Notes under the pieces: model-generated
What the model was told of the DNA's origin: nothing
What the model saw: the letters and a program-made list of their open reading frames with translations, nothing else
The model's database searches: none
Assembly: GCF_025602895.1 (NCBI RefSeq)
Contig: NW_026516317.1
Location: 62,001-126,000, forward strand
DNA length: 64,000 nucleotides
From: Polychytrium aggregatum
Taxonomy: Eukaryota > Chytridiomycota > Chytridiomycetes > Polychytriales
Direction: 5' to 3'
Shown here: in pieces, positions 54,183 through 64,000 of the stretch
Layout: each line of letters opens with the position of its first letter
Numbering within the stretch: position 1 is the stretch's first letter
Program-made: the position numbers and the translations under genes

Positions 54183-55006
54183 GGCTATTCGAGATTTGTG
54201 ATAGATTTTGAAGTGGCGATATGAGATGCAATGGCCAGATTAAAAAAATAGGTGGCTGAATGGACGAAAGGGAGTCGGCGCAGCGGTGGGAGCCGGGGGG
54301 ATTAGGGCAGCAGAAGGAAGGGGGGGAGGAAGAGCAAACAGAGATGGCCAGGGGGAAAGCAGATGAGGTCCTAGTCGCTGGTGGGGTCTTTCACAAATGC
54401 AGGAACAGCGGGGTCAGTCTCGGTCGACGGCAAGCTCGCAGGAGGGGCTTGATCGTTGGAGTCCTTGACGACCAAAGACCCGCTGGCCGAGGCTTTTTCT
54501 CGGCCTCGCTGGCGCAGAGACGCCGGGCGAGAAGCTTGGTGCTGTCGTGTGCCCCGGTCGTCGCTGCGGTGCTTTCGATTGTTACTGCCGTGCTTCTGGC
54601 CTGTGGCCGCCAGGGACAACCAACGAGAGCGCCGAAAGCGATCGCGGCCTTCCTGATTTGGGGCCGCTGTGCGCGTCGGTGGCGGCCGGCAGAGGCACGG
54701 CCCTGGGTCGTTGTCGTTGTGGCAGGCGCAGTCGGTGACGCCGGGCGGATCGATGGTGAGGGGCAGTGGGATCCGAAGATGGTGGGCGAGCGGGGAGGGA
54801 CATGGCTCATGAGCGGCAGCAGCACGGGCAATCTGCGCGGCGCTGGCGATAGACTTTGGTCTATTACGACATGGTGCATTGTCCGCATGTGAGGGCACTG
54901 CAAACATCGAGCGCATCAACCTGAACCACCAACACCAACCATCAACCACCAATCACCAAATACCAAATATCAAATACTAATCATCAAACACATCCTCTGC
55001 TGGTCG
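54183..55006. other. Spacer, possible minus-strand C-terminal exon
   Basis: A minus-strand frame ending at 54371 has a protein-like C-terminus (SNDQAPPASLPSTETDPAVPAFVKDP) but no recognisable domain. 54920-54990 is rich in short CAAATAYC/CATCAAACACC repeats. Confidence 0.35.
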
Positions 55007-58000
55007 CTATGACGTTAGCGGGCCCGGCGGCGGCACGGTCGATGTGGCGCTGACATCTCCAGCGCCATCAGCAACGGGTGTTTGCTGGGGCAGTTCGGCA
55101 GCTGTTCCATCGCAGAGTTCCAGGTTCTCGCGCACATAGAAGCACATGTATCTGCAGGCACACCGGATGCGGTCAATAGATCCGTCGGCGTCGAGAGTCA
55201 GGGCAGCCGAACGCTGTGCCAAACCCGAGCCAGCGGTGGCGGTCCGAAGCGACGTCGGTGCCGATAGCATCACACAACACCCGCATCCAACACGCATCAA
55301 CACACACAAGGTGGAAAACTCACATTTGGTTCTCCAGCGCAGCTTGAGGGTCCGTCAGCGTGATGCTGTGGTCGTCGATGTTGAACCACTATGAGCCCCG
55401 GCGAGCGGGTTGCCGAGCAATACAGCGAGTCAGCAGCAGCCGCGGTCGCAGGTTCCAATCGCTCATGTACATCCAGCCATGCAAAGGATATCCCAGCGCC
55501 AGACCAGTCCGCCCACTCATTAAATACCTCGCCGCGGTACTTGACGCATGCGGTGTAGTGTCCAGTCTCAAGCTTGCCCTGATGATTGACGATCGCAAAG
55601 AGCGAGTAGCGGTGGGCAGGAACCGTATCGCTGAGGGAAGAAGCCCGGCCGGCATCGTGGTAAGGATGGCAACTCGTACACGCTGTCGTTGGCCGCATCG
55701 GCTCGGCCATGGACACGCAGGTCCGCCAGCGCACCGCACCAAGGCCGGCTGTGGACTTACACTTGGTAGTCAAACTGCGAGGGCCCCTTCAGCACTGTTT
55801 TTTTGATCGGCGTGGTTGTATCCTTCTTGACCGTGGCCTTCTTCATGCGTAGCTTGACCGATCGGGATGTATACGGCGTCATGTCGAGGTCGGTCGGAAC
55901 CCTGACAAACGTCTCGATCTTGGAAGACGAAACGGCCGTGTGCTCGAAGCGCTAAGGACAACAGTTGCGTGCATTTGAGAGCCATCCACAGACAAGGCGG
56001 GTCAGCACAACACAGCTATCAGCGCATGGTGATCTGCAGCTCGCTTGTCGATGGGCCGGCGGCTCGCTCACTGACCTTGAGCTGGATACCCAGGACAGGA
56101 GGGAGCTTTTTGATCGACAGCTGCTTGGTGGCTTCCTGTGGGGTATTGTCGCAGTTGGCGCAGGTATACTCCTGGGACCCCAGCCGTTCGGGATGTGTGA
56201 ACCTGGCCAGACCGACAAGAGTCAGCGAGGACACAGGGGTGCGCTCGTGTCAGCGATATGGCCCCCGAAACATGCCCCTTGGCTTGCGGCGACGAGCTTT
56301 GTTGCTCCAGAGGCGCCGGCCCACCTGTCGAGGCAGTCCACCAATGTGCAGCCGTCATCGTGTCTGATGCGGGCAGACTCCTCCGATGTGGGCGTGACTG
56401 TGTCGTCGAGCTTTTTCTTGATCTTCTTGGCCGACTTTGCGGTGTTTTTCAGGTCCAGCGACAGATCCAGCATCGGGTCGTTCACCGTGGTCACATTGTA
56501 GCACTTGAGGCAGGTCACGTCCGACTGGAGCAGGCCCGAGAACACCTGGTGCACCACGCACTGGCAGTTCGGAGTTTCCTCGGTGCCTGGCGCAGAGTTT
56601 CATTTTTTCGAGACGATGATCAGCCGCATGCCATCAACGTGGGCCGTGATCGCAAAAACCGCACTCTTGCATTCGAAAGAGCCCCGAACGAGAGCGAGGC
56701 TGTCGCTCCACAATCCCTACCGACACAGCCGCTGTGGATGGCGCTCAGAATCGATATGAAGAATTCGTGCGCATCCTGCTGGGAATAGCGCGCAAGGTGC
56801 TTCTGCGACATCCACATCTGGTACAAAATCGCTGTTGGGCCATACGGCGTTGACACGTTCGTGGTATAGGACTATCTTCCCCCCCCCAGATGCAGAGGTG
56901 AGAGAATGCAACGCTGAGTCTCATCGGCCGGACACCGTTATATCCTCCATATGGCCAGGGGATCGAGAGGAGCACAGACACGATCGCCGCACGAGTTACT
57001 TGTCGACAGCGACTCGACATTCTGCACCCGCAAAGTCCTGCGCACTTACGTTGCTGAAGAGCTTGTCGATCTCGCAGGCCATGCAGGACTGGTTCGGGCA
57101 CCTCGCGGCATCATGCTTGTCGGCCAAGAAGTGGCCCCGTAGAAGTGGATTGTGGATAAAGGTTTGCAGCACAGCGTTCATGAAGCAGGTCGAGCCCATG
57201 TTTCGGAGACCGCGCAAGCCTGGAGCGAGGGTTGGACCGAGCAGCATCAGCAACCGAGCCAGCGATCGTACCAGCGATCGTACCGGCGATTGTACCAGCA
57301 ACCGAGCCAGCGATCGCATCAAAACCCATGTCGGGAACTCATGCCGAAACCCGCTCCAACCCGTCGAGCAGCTGGGCTTCAATGACGCCTTACCGCCGCA
57401 ACGTTGCAGATCCGCATGGGTCTTGATGAACTCGGTTTCTTCAGACGTGGCCGTCCATTCCACAGGACGGACCCTCCGAACGGAGGGCTCTGAAGATGAA
57501 ATCAGAAACGGAGGCGCAGAATGAAGTGTATAATGGCAGTGTTAGCGAGGGCGAGCAATTGGTGAGGCTGCGGGGCTGGATACCGTTTGGCAGCCGGCCT
57601 AGCCAGATGCATTACCTTTGACCCTGGAAATGAATGCGTCTGTCCGAGTTCGCTCGGACTGGACGATGGACTCGAGCTCGAGGTCATAGACATAGTCGTG
57701 GCAAGCGGCGCAGTAGACGGTATAGTGCGAGAGATCCAGTGCTGTGTCCAAACGAGGGAGATGAGAGCAGGATCGGCGTGCAGGCCGCCGACTGGAAAGG
57801 CGACCACCACCACCATCCTCGAGCCCACAGAGATCCACCAAGACTCTGTGCCCCTTCTCCACAACTGACCAAAGTTGTGGTTTGCTTCCGAGAAGTGCTT
57901 CTTCATGTGTCCGTCTTTCCAGCAGCCGATATACACGCATTCGATGCAGGAGTGCAGCCGCCCAAGGGTTTCATCGCAGACAACGCACTGGGGCGAAGGA

Positions 58001-58632
58001 AGCTGTGAAAGGAGCCGACGAATGCAGATCGTTAGTCGTCCCGGCTTGCTCATCAAAACGCTGCCCGCGATGCTGGCTGCATCAGTACAGACGACGCCTC
58101 TCGGCGTGCTCATCGAAGCAATCACCTATTCCAGCGGGCCCGATGCAGGCTGGCAGTGCTTTTCGGGCAGTGTCAGCTCGCTCGGCGACGATGAATGTAG
58201 CGGATGGCTTTGCGCTCGCTCGTGCAGCAGCACCCCCAGTCAGCGCATGGGCCCGTATCGCCTCACAGAACCCACCTTCTCCATGGCCGTCATTTCCTTC
58301 TCTAGGACACCCCGCTTGCGCTTCTTGCCCGTGCCACCGCCGTTGGCGATCATGGCCGCCTCTTCCTCGACGAGAGCCTTGCGGGCCTTCTTGGTCATGT
58401 GCAGATGGAATCGGGCTTGATGGCACATCGAGTATCGCACGCATGTCCGAAACGAGTCAAAGAACTCTTCAGAGTTGGATCGCAGCTTGGCCTTCTGCAG
58501 ATGAACACATCCATGGGCGCTGGCGTCGGTGCTCCTTCGGAAGACCGAGACCGGAAAGAAGGGCTTGCCATGGGATGCATCCGCGGATCCTTTTTTCTGC
58601 GGCGAGGAGGTGGGATGGCCGGCTTTGACCAT
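55007..58632 (-). CDS. Ubp8/USP22-type ubiquitin-specific protease of SAGA
   Basis: Deubiquitinase that removes ubiquitin from histone H2B in the SAGA complex (family). First exons 58632..58276 (ends EKEMTAMEK), 58002..57870, 57741..57616 and 57489..57394 join in phase. N-terminal zf-UBP: GCVHLQKAKL, CVVCDETLGRLHSCIECVYIGCW, HMKKHFSEANHNFALDLSHYTVYCAACHDYVYD. Catalytic domain: GLRGLRNMGSTCFMNAVLQTF with the Cys box, QDAHEFFISIL, TCLKC and TCANC zinc ribbon, LPPVLGIQLKRFEH, and the His box GKLETGHYTACVKYRG. The last exon ends MCFYVRENLEL plus a short Pro-rich tail. About a dozen exons; those in the middle were followed by homology, not fully coordinate-checked. An intron near 57240-57330 carries a 12-bp repeat. 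Confidence 0.92.
57257..57315. repeat. GATCGTACCAGC 12-bp tandem repeat in USP intron
   Basis: About five degenerate units CAGCGATCGTAC/CAGCAACCGAGC; in frame with the neighbouring exon on the minus strand, which makes artefactual Ala/Gly/Thr/Ile repeats if translated. Confidence 0.8.
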
Positions 58633-59019
58633 ACTTGCGGGCGGTTGGGGTCCTTGCTGGGCTCGGGCGGGTGGTTAGATGGGTGGACAGACTCCGGACG
58701 CAGCCGGATCGGGCCGTGGACGGTCGAAAGGAGGGGAGAGGCCGGGAAGGTTGATGGAGGACCAAGATGGATCGTCGGGCCAGCGACACCGCCGGGGCCA
58801 AGTTGCACGACGCATGTTCGCGCCGGGCACATCTCAACAGTCTCCGGGTCTGCCTCTCATCCGGCTGTGCCTCTTCCTCATCCACGATTGCCGTCATTGC
58901 CTGGCCCGCCGCCGGTATCTGCTGCGTCGCTGATAGCCATATATCGCCGGACACGGAGCAGTCCACCAGCTAGTGTAAATCGAACGCCGGACGCCGGATC
59001 AGTCGCCGATCGCAACGAA
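58633..59019. promoter_or_regulatory. Divergent promoter between USP22-like (-) and SEN2 (+)
   Basis: 387-bp shared upstream region; no gene supported. Confidence 0.5.
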
Positions 59020-60534
59020 ATGGACAAAACGGCCCGGGGCAAGGCCCAGCATCTCCGTGAGCTGCACCGTCGGCCACTTCCGGTCCAGATCGCCCCGCAT
59101 GGTCTCGGGCTGCGGTTGCTGCTACCCTCATGGCTGTACTTATTCCGTCAGCCAGCTCGCCCAAAAGCCATCTCGACCGTCAGCGGATCCATGGTGTGGA
59201 GCCCAGAAGACTATCTTCTTCTCTGGCAGTGCGGCTTCTTTGGAAAGGGCACGCTTTCTCGCAGCGAGCTCACCTGGGAAATGCGCCAGACTCGAGGAGG
59301 CGGAGGCGAAGGTATCGCCGGACTGAAGCAGAAGACCAGCGACCCATCAGGGTCGGCGCAAGATCCCGGCATCCTGTCTCTGGGCCAGGCTCTGGATCTC
59401 GAGAGCAACCAGGACGACCCCGCTGCCCTGCCACCCTCGCTGAAGGGCCTAGAGTCGATGCAGCTCACGGCCGAAGAGTCCTTCTTTCTGGCATTCGCCT
59501 TGGGTTCACTCGAGGTCACCCACTCGGTTTCAAAGGTAAGATAGCGCCGGCGGCACTGACCCTTGACCACCACGAACGAAGCTGTGAATCTCTGTCATGG
59601 AGGCCTGATGTCTCACCCTCAATGCTATTGCCTCGGCCTGTGGGTCGCGACGGGCATGGCTCCACTCTGTGATCTTTTTCTTCTTCTTTTCTTTTCTGGC
59701 TTAGAAACAACTGACGATCCTGGATCTATGGAGCAAGTTTCATGCCGACGCAGTTGTGCAGCGGTCCCGCCATCCTCCGACGGAGGGCGAGATATGGTGC
59801 CCAGACAATCCGTTTGTGGTCGCATACGCTGCATACCACTTTTACCGAGCGCTCAAGTGGGTGGTTCGCTCGGGAATCAAATTCGGAACAGACTTTGGTG
59901 CGTAATCATGGAATTGGACCCTGGTCGCATAGCCAAACGGACCAAACGGACCAAACGGACCAAACGGACCAAACGGACCAAAGCAGCCGCATGCCCATCG
60001 CTCTAACTGTTGCAAACTTGCGGTCCCACTCAGTGCTCTACCAGAAAGGACCGGCATTTCGTCACTCCGAGTAAGTCGAATCGCAGGGAAAGGCGAGCCA
60101 GAGGATGGGTTGGATCGATATACCACTCGCCGTCTCACACCAGTGCGTCTCCACTCCCCACCATAGCTATGCCGTCACCGTGATCTCGACGAAGCCATCG
60201 GCCCAGCGGCAGCATAGCCCTGAGCCCGAAATCGAATCGTCCGGACGCCCATCCAGCACCTGGCAGCAGTTCCTGGCATCATCACGGGTGTGCGCACAGG
60301 CCAATAAGGTATGTACTCCATCTATCGATGGCCGACCCATAGCCACACACACAACCCAAGATCCTAACATTTCGGCCGCATCATCAGCGCATGCTGCTCT
60401 GCTACGTTCAGGTTCCCGACACTTTGTCGGTCGAGACCCATCGAGACGACCCTGCCGCGGCTCTGCGGCAGTACAGCATCTTTGATGTGGTTGTTTCCCG
60501 ATGGGTTCCACAGCGGACACGGGAAGCAGCGTAA
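59020..60534 (+). CDS. SEN2: tRNA-splicing endonuclease subunit Sen2
   Basis: Catalytic subunit that cleaves the 5' splice site of tRNA introns. Exons 59020..59535, 59705..59897, 60034..60070, 60167..60308 and 60388..60534 sum to 1035 nt, 344 residues. N-terminal block: MVWSPEDYLLLWQCGFFGKGTLSRSELTW; then SMQLTAEESFFLAFALGSL, WCPDNPFVVAYAAYHFYRALKWVVRSGIKFGTDFVLYQKGPAFRHSDYAV and NKRMLLCYVQVP. The catalytic Tyr (VLYQKGP), His (FRHSD) and Lys (QANKRMLL) are all present. The C-terminus VVSRWVPQRTREAA is typical. A 9-bp repeat lies in intron 2. Transposon copy 2 begins 254 bp after the stop. Confidence 0.95.
59936..59985 (+). repeat. CGGACCAAA 9-bp repeat in SEN2 intron 2
   Basis: Five exact copies plus a partial one. 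Confidence 0.95.
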
Positions 60535-60813
60535 CGACACAAATGTCCCTGCGTGTGATCGAGCCAGAAGAGCCAGACGATGCCCAAGTCCATGTCAGGA
60601 GGTAGACGGCTCAGCTGAGCTGCGACATTACTCGTCTGCAGCCTGCTCAGACTGAACCGGGACGCAGCAGCTTATTGGGCTGAGTGATGCTGATCGATCA
60701 CTCAAGCGACATTGATCGGTGCTAGTACTGCCGTGATGGACTCGGCCGATGACTATACCGCGAGACAGATCCTCAAGGAAATGGCTTACACTATATTCAG
60801 AAAAAAACGGGAC

Positions 60814-60885
60814 AATATAGCCGTTTCCATGAACAGTAGTATGTGCTGTGCTTGCGTCAAGCAAAGCCACAAGAAATAAAACAGA
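60814..60885 (-). ncRNA. Candidate guide-RNA scaffold 3' of Fanzor, copy 2
   Basis: Noncoding tail with the same hairpin (60846-60870 on the plus strand) and only scattered differences from copy 1. Function inferred from position and structure. Confidence 0.5.
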
Positions 60886-63258
60886 TCACTTTGGCAGCCT
60901 CCGAGTGAAGACCGCCGGTCGCTCTCCGATCTCCACAATCGACCTGCATACTGTGATCATGTTGCGCGCCGCATTGACGTCGCGATTCCACACTGTCCGG
61001 CAGCTGGGATTCTTGCAGCTCCTGACAAAGTGGGAATTCGCAATACTGGGCGCTTCCAGATCCCTCAGCCGAGAGGGCATCAGGCAGTTGGAGCACACCT
61101 GCGAGGTGTTGAACTCGTTCGTTGAGGCTACCTTGACGCTTCCATGATGGTGATTGGGACGGCGTCGGTGGTGCTCGAATTGCTCAAAGTACCGAGCAAA
61201 CCGCTGCCTCCGAGGGCTGGATGCATAGCCCTTGCCTTGCCGCCATGACGCATTGCCAAAGGCGATCACCACATCGGTCCGTATCGGGGCGTGCTTCAGG
61301 ACGGCCTTGCACATCTTGTCGACGGCCACTTGGCGCCTCTTGTGGCCCGTGAAGCGATGGTGACGGGCCTTCTTGCCAAGGTGGAAGTCGAGCTGCACTC
61401 GCAGCTCCGGTTGCAGGACATGGGCGAGATGGACCTTGAAGGCCTCCGAGGACGACACCTTGGGCGAGGGGGTGGTCGACATCCAGGTCTCGATGCTGAG
61501 TCGATACTTCATGGTGTTGTGCCACTCAGTATTGGACGTATGGCCACACATTTGCTGGTAGTGGCCATTCGAGAATGAGACCACCTCGTCTTGGTGGCCC
61601 GGTGCTTGGATGACCGCCGTGAAGATGGAGCCGACTCCAGGATCGATGCCAATCCAAGTGGTCTTGTCGGGGTCTGGGCTGCCGATGTGGGCCTGGATGC
61701 GCTGCTCGGCAGTCGGAGGAGGCTCGGAGGTCTCGGTGCGATCGGTTCGAGGCAGAAACTTGACGAGACCGATGGTGCATCCAATGCCATCGGTGCTGAT
61801 CTCGTAGTTGAACAGCTTGTGATTGATATCCCGGTCACGGAAGAGGGAACTACGCAGCTTGAAGCAACTGCGCCAGAGACGATCCTGGTTGTTGACACCG
61901 TCCTCACCTTCTTCCTTGAGCATGTCCCGGGTGAGGCCGAGACGATGTTCGGAGTCAAGGAGATCCCAGAGAGTGGCCGTGTCGATCTTGACATACTTGG
62001 CCGTGGCAGTGCACAGAGGAACCATCGTGCACACGGCCGGAGGAGTGTCGACGGCGAGCTGCTTCAGTGCCCAGTTGATCCTGGATGCCAGCTTGTTGAT
62101 CTTGGACTTGGTGGTGCCGAGCTCAGACTTGGCCGTGGTGAACCTCTTGTCGTCGGAGAGAATGCCTTGGGTAGTGAGCTTGTCCAGCTTGGCCTGGCGC
62201 TGCAGCTCGGTGACTCGGAGGGCGGGCATGTCACAGTCGATCCACTTGTGGACATTGTCGACCATCTTGTCTCGGGCGAGGATTCCCACATGGTGTGAGA
62301 GGCGATGGAGGGCCCGGAAGCGGTCCTGGTCGCTGCTGTACCGAAACTCGTCCAGGACGTGGCCAAAGTCTGGATAGAGGAACTCGAGATCGGCCTTGGG
62401 TGGAGTCGAGTCCGGTTTCTCGAAGAGCTCGAGACAGGCCTCGATGGCTTCGTGCTTATGCTTGTTGGCTGGGAAGACGGCAGCGCAGAAGCGGCGAAGG
62501 AGTCGCCAGTAGGCCAGGTCGAGGTGGGTGGTGCAGTTGGTGGCATAGGCATTGACAGCCAGTGTGAGAAGCTGACTGTGAGCACCATCAGGTAGACGAG
62601 GGGCCGGAGGCAGGTCTGCGTGCCGAGTGGTCTGGTAGTCGCGAAAGGAAGCGACCAGATGCTCGTTGTATTTCTTGGTCTCCCTGGCCGTCGAGAGGGC
62701 ACCGTCCTGGACGATCTTAAAGCACTGGCGGATGAAAGCAGGGGTGGCCCTGGAGATGACGGGGACGGGAATATCCTGCTCGATGCACCGGAGGATGTGC
62801 AGGTTGAGCAGCCTGGATGCCTCGAACTGGATCTGGGTCATGGCCTCGACGGTGGCCTGGATCTTGTCGCGGAGAGCGGGATTGAGACAACAGCCATCCA
62901 TCGTCTGCTTGAAGCAGCTGAACTGAGGGGCGGATGACCTTCCATCCACGAGAGGGACGACAGAACTCTTGAGGGGGTGATATTCGGGACATTTGCTAGT
63001 GTTGCAGCGTTCGTGATCGGTGCCATCGCACTGGCGACATCGCTTGCCGGTACTCGAGGAAGTAGATGGACCAGGCTCGGTGGGATCGACATCCATTGGA
63101 TCTGCAGAAGCAGTGGTGGTGAGCGACGGAGCAACAGACGACCAAGCATGCGTGGGGTCAGAATACGAACCAGAGACAGGCTCCGACTGTGACTTGGCTT
63201 TCTTGGGCCTGGGTGGCCGAGGCTGGCCATCACCGGTACCCTTACGCTTCGGAGGCAT
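60886..63258 (-). CDS. Fanzor (TnpB-like RuvC) RNA-guided nuclease, copy 2, full length
   Basis: 790 residues, intronless. It is about 94% identical to copy 1 by my comparison, with the same length and no frame-breaking change; most differences are in the middle (for example the PANKHKHEAIEACLELFEKPDST stretch) and in the zinc finger (CSNCLMPSRLRDLEAPS versus CSKCLEPVRLEGLDAPS). RuvC-I Asp539 (IGIDPGVGS), the alternative Glu715 (STNEFNTSQVC), the four zinc Cys and RuvC-III Asp760 are retained. The TATA box and 5' flank match copy 1. That both copies stay open over 2.4 kb while bearing this many changes suggests recent activity or selection for the nuclease. Confidence 0.92.
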   Translation of the reverse strand: MPPKRKGTGDGQPRPPRPKKAKSQSEPVSGSYSDPTHAWSSVAPSLTTTASADPMDVDPTEPGPSTSSSTGKRCRQCDGTDHERCNTSKCPEYHPLKSSVVPLVDGRSSAPQFSCFKQTMDGCCLNPALRDKIQATVEAMTQIQFEASRLLNLHILRCIEQDIPVPVISRATPAFIRQCFKIVQDGALSTARETKKYNEHLVASFRDYQTTRHADLPPAPRLPDGAHSQLLTLAVNAYATNCTTHLDLAYWRLLRRFCAAVFPANKHKHEAIEACLELFEKPDSTPPKADLEFLYPDFGHVLDEFRYSSDQDRFRALHRLSHHVGILARDKMVDNVHKWIDCDMPALRVTELQRQAKLDKLTTQGILSDDKRFTTAKSELGTTKSKINKLASRINWALKQLAVDTPPAVCTMVPLCTATAKYVKIDTATLWDLLDSEHRLGLTRDMLKEEGEDGVNNQDRLWRSCFKLRSSLFRDRDINHKLFNYEISTDGIGCTIGLVKFLPRTDRTETSEPPPTAEQRIQAHIGSPDPDKTTWIGIDPGVGSIFTAVIQAPGHQDEVVSFSNGHYQQMCGHTSNTEWHNTMKYRLSIETWMSTTPSPKVSSSEAFKVHLAHVLQPELRVQLDFHLGKKARHHRFTGHKRRQVAVDKMCKAVLKHAPIRTDVVIAFGNASWRQGKGYASSPRRQRFARYFEQFEHHRRRPNHHHGSVKVASTNEFNTSQVCSNCLMPSRLRDLEAPSIANSHFVRSCKNPSCRTVWNRDVNAARNMITVCRSIVEIGERPAVFTRRLPK

Positions 63259-63388
63259 GGGGGCAGAGAATGCTGGGTGCCTGCCAGTGGTACTGGTCAG
63301 AGCAGAGACTTTTTTTTATCGTACAATGGCGCGATGATCAGATCAAGGCGAGATGAGGGAAGAAAGCAGCAGGACGAAGGTGTGGCAT

Positions 63389-64000
63389 TTATACCCGAGA
63401 GCAGGAGCCCGTCGTTGCGGGCTGGTTGGGGAAGTGACCCTGTTCAAAAATCGCCGAGAGGTTCAAGCCAGGGATGTGAACGTGAGAACGGCGGCTTGAT
63501 TGGGGGACTAAACCCCAAATCGGTGGGGACTCAATCCCAAAGAAGTTCTCGATGGGATTGAAGTCGGGCGAGGCAGGTGGGGTGAAGATCACTGACCATC
63601 CTCGGCGCTCGATGCAGTCCAAGACAGCCCTTGTCTTGTGCATGCTGACATTGTCCATTACAATCACAGAGTCATCTGGGAAGCTCGCTCGCTCAAAGAA
63701 CTCGACCATCGAGTGTGTCTTGAATGATGTGGGGATGTACATGCGATGCAGCACACCAGAGTGGTTGATGGCAAATGCAGCCGAGACAGACTTGTGCTTC
63801 ATATGATTGCGCTGACGGAGTGGGACGCCCTTCGGTGAGTATCCGTAAAGAGGGAAAATGGATCTCCTGATCCCTGTCTCATCGACAAAAACGAATCGCC
63901 GCGGGTCGATGGAGCGGACCTGGTCCCTGAACTGTGCCACTCGCTCATCCAGTCGCTTGGACTTGTAGAGGTGTGTTGCACTCTTGTGTGAGAGACCTGC
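63389..64000 (-). CDS. Tc1/IS630-like DD34E transposase, copy 2, 5' part outside window
   Basis: The frame is uninterrupted from the window edge to 63389. It keeps FVFVDETGIRRS, then GYSPKGVPLRQRNHMKHKSVSA (the point where copy 1 lost two bases), VIVMDNVSMHK and FTPPASPDFNPIENFFG. Catalytic spacing D..34..E is typical of Tc1-like enzymes. After IENFFG it runs through the TTTGGGG-type repeats into a 50-residue tail unlike family members (SPPIWG, NQPATTGSCSRV), so the true C-terminus may be lost. Possible source of transposition for both copies, if the missing N-terminus is intact. Confidence 0.82.
   Translation of the reverse strand, partial: AGLSHKSATHLYKSKRLDERVAQFRDQVRSIDPRRFVFVDETGIRRSIFPLYGYSPKGVPLRQRNHMKHKSVSAAFAINHSGVLHRMYIPTSFKTHSMVEFFERASFPDDSVIVMDNVSMHKTRAVLDCIERRGWSVIFTPPASPDFNPIENFFGIESPPIWGLVPQSSRRSHVHIPGLNLSAIFEQGHFPNQPATTGSCSRV

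Larger units (their letters stand above)
60789..64000 (-). mobile_element. Tc1/IS630-type Fanzor transposon, copy 2 (left end beyond window)
   Basis: Same element as copy 1 in opposite orientation. Its right (3') end starts directly after TA at 60787-60788 with CACTATATTCAGAAAAAAAC then GGGACA. The window edge cuts the element within the transposase; by comparison with copy 1 about 400 bp (5' part of the transposase and left terminal repeat) are missing. Confidence 0.93.

Noticed and set aside
54260-54892. 210-codon plus-strand frame
   Set aside because: No splice signals, homology or plausible composition; overlaps another equally weak frame on the other strand.

Overview
The window looks like nuclear DNA of a GC-rich, intron-rich early-diverging (probably chytrid-like) fungus. 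This is inference from four things: short GT..AG introns (about 60-360 nt) in nearly every gene, the fungal protein repertoire (Set1/COMPASS, SAGA Ubp8/USP22, Arg2-type N-acetylglutamate synthase, holocytochrome c heme lyase, Sen2, thiamine pyrophosphokinase, Rho GTPase), an F-box/ankyrin protein, and mobile elements carrying Fanzor (eukaryotic TnpB-like) nucleases. I reassembled several genes exon by exon. For the exchanger (gene 1), HCCS, the TilS-like gene, ZNF277, SET1, the membrane protein, the Rho GTPase, TPK and SEN2 the summed exons keep one reading frame.

Layout: 1-1.7 kb, 3' part of a Na+/Ca2+-exchanger-type antiporter (+). 2.2-3.3 kb, heme lyase (+). 3.5-3.6 kb, Fanzor remnant 1. 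3.9-6.6 kb, TilS-like protein with degenerate catalytic motifs (+). 7.0-10.0 kb, ZNF277-type zinc finger protein (-). About 10.7-13.0 kb, NAGS (+), divergent from it. 13.5-19.7 kb, SET1 with RRM and a long RS-rich region (-). 21.0-23.3 kb, orphan multipass membrane protein (+). 23.4-23.7 kb, Fanzor remnant 2. 24.2-25.8 kb, orphan gene (+). 26.3-27.6 kb, Rho-type GTPase (-). 28.2-28.8 kb, FoP-like RNA export protein (+). 30.1-30.9 kb, PRA1 family (-). 31.9-33.4 kb, thiamine pyrophosphokinase (+). 33.6-35.7 kb, F-box/ankyrin protein (-). 38.2-41.8 kb, complete Tc1/IS630-type transposon with a frameshifted transposase and an intact Fanzor (+). 42.2-48.6 kb, F-BAR/PH/C2/RasGAP protein (+). 49.9-50.2 kb, small secreted protein (-). 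50.6-51.4 kb, Fanzor remnant 3. 51.9-54.2 kb, two-RRM protein (-). 55.0-58.6 kb, Ubp8/USP22 (-). 59.0-60.5 kb, SEN2 (+). 60.8-64.0 kb, second Fanzor transposon (-), cut by the window edge.

The most interesting system is the Fanzor family. Two full-length 790-residue, intronless Fanzor genes sit inside Tc1-like (DD34E) transposons with 26-bp terminal inverted repeats at TA sites, and there are three older remnants. All five loci keep the same 3' end. Just downstream of the Fanzor stop codon each has a short hairpin whose stem sequences change while pairing is largely kept around a related loop. This is a good candidate for part of the guide (omega/f) RNA scaffold. The host genes are ordinary housekeeping and regulatory genes with no operon-like organisation; the elements lie in the spacers between them.
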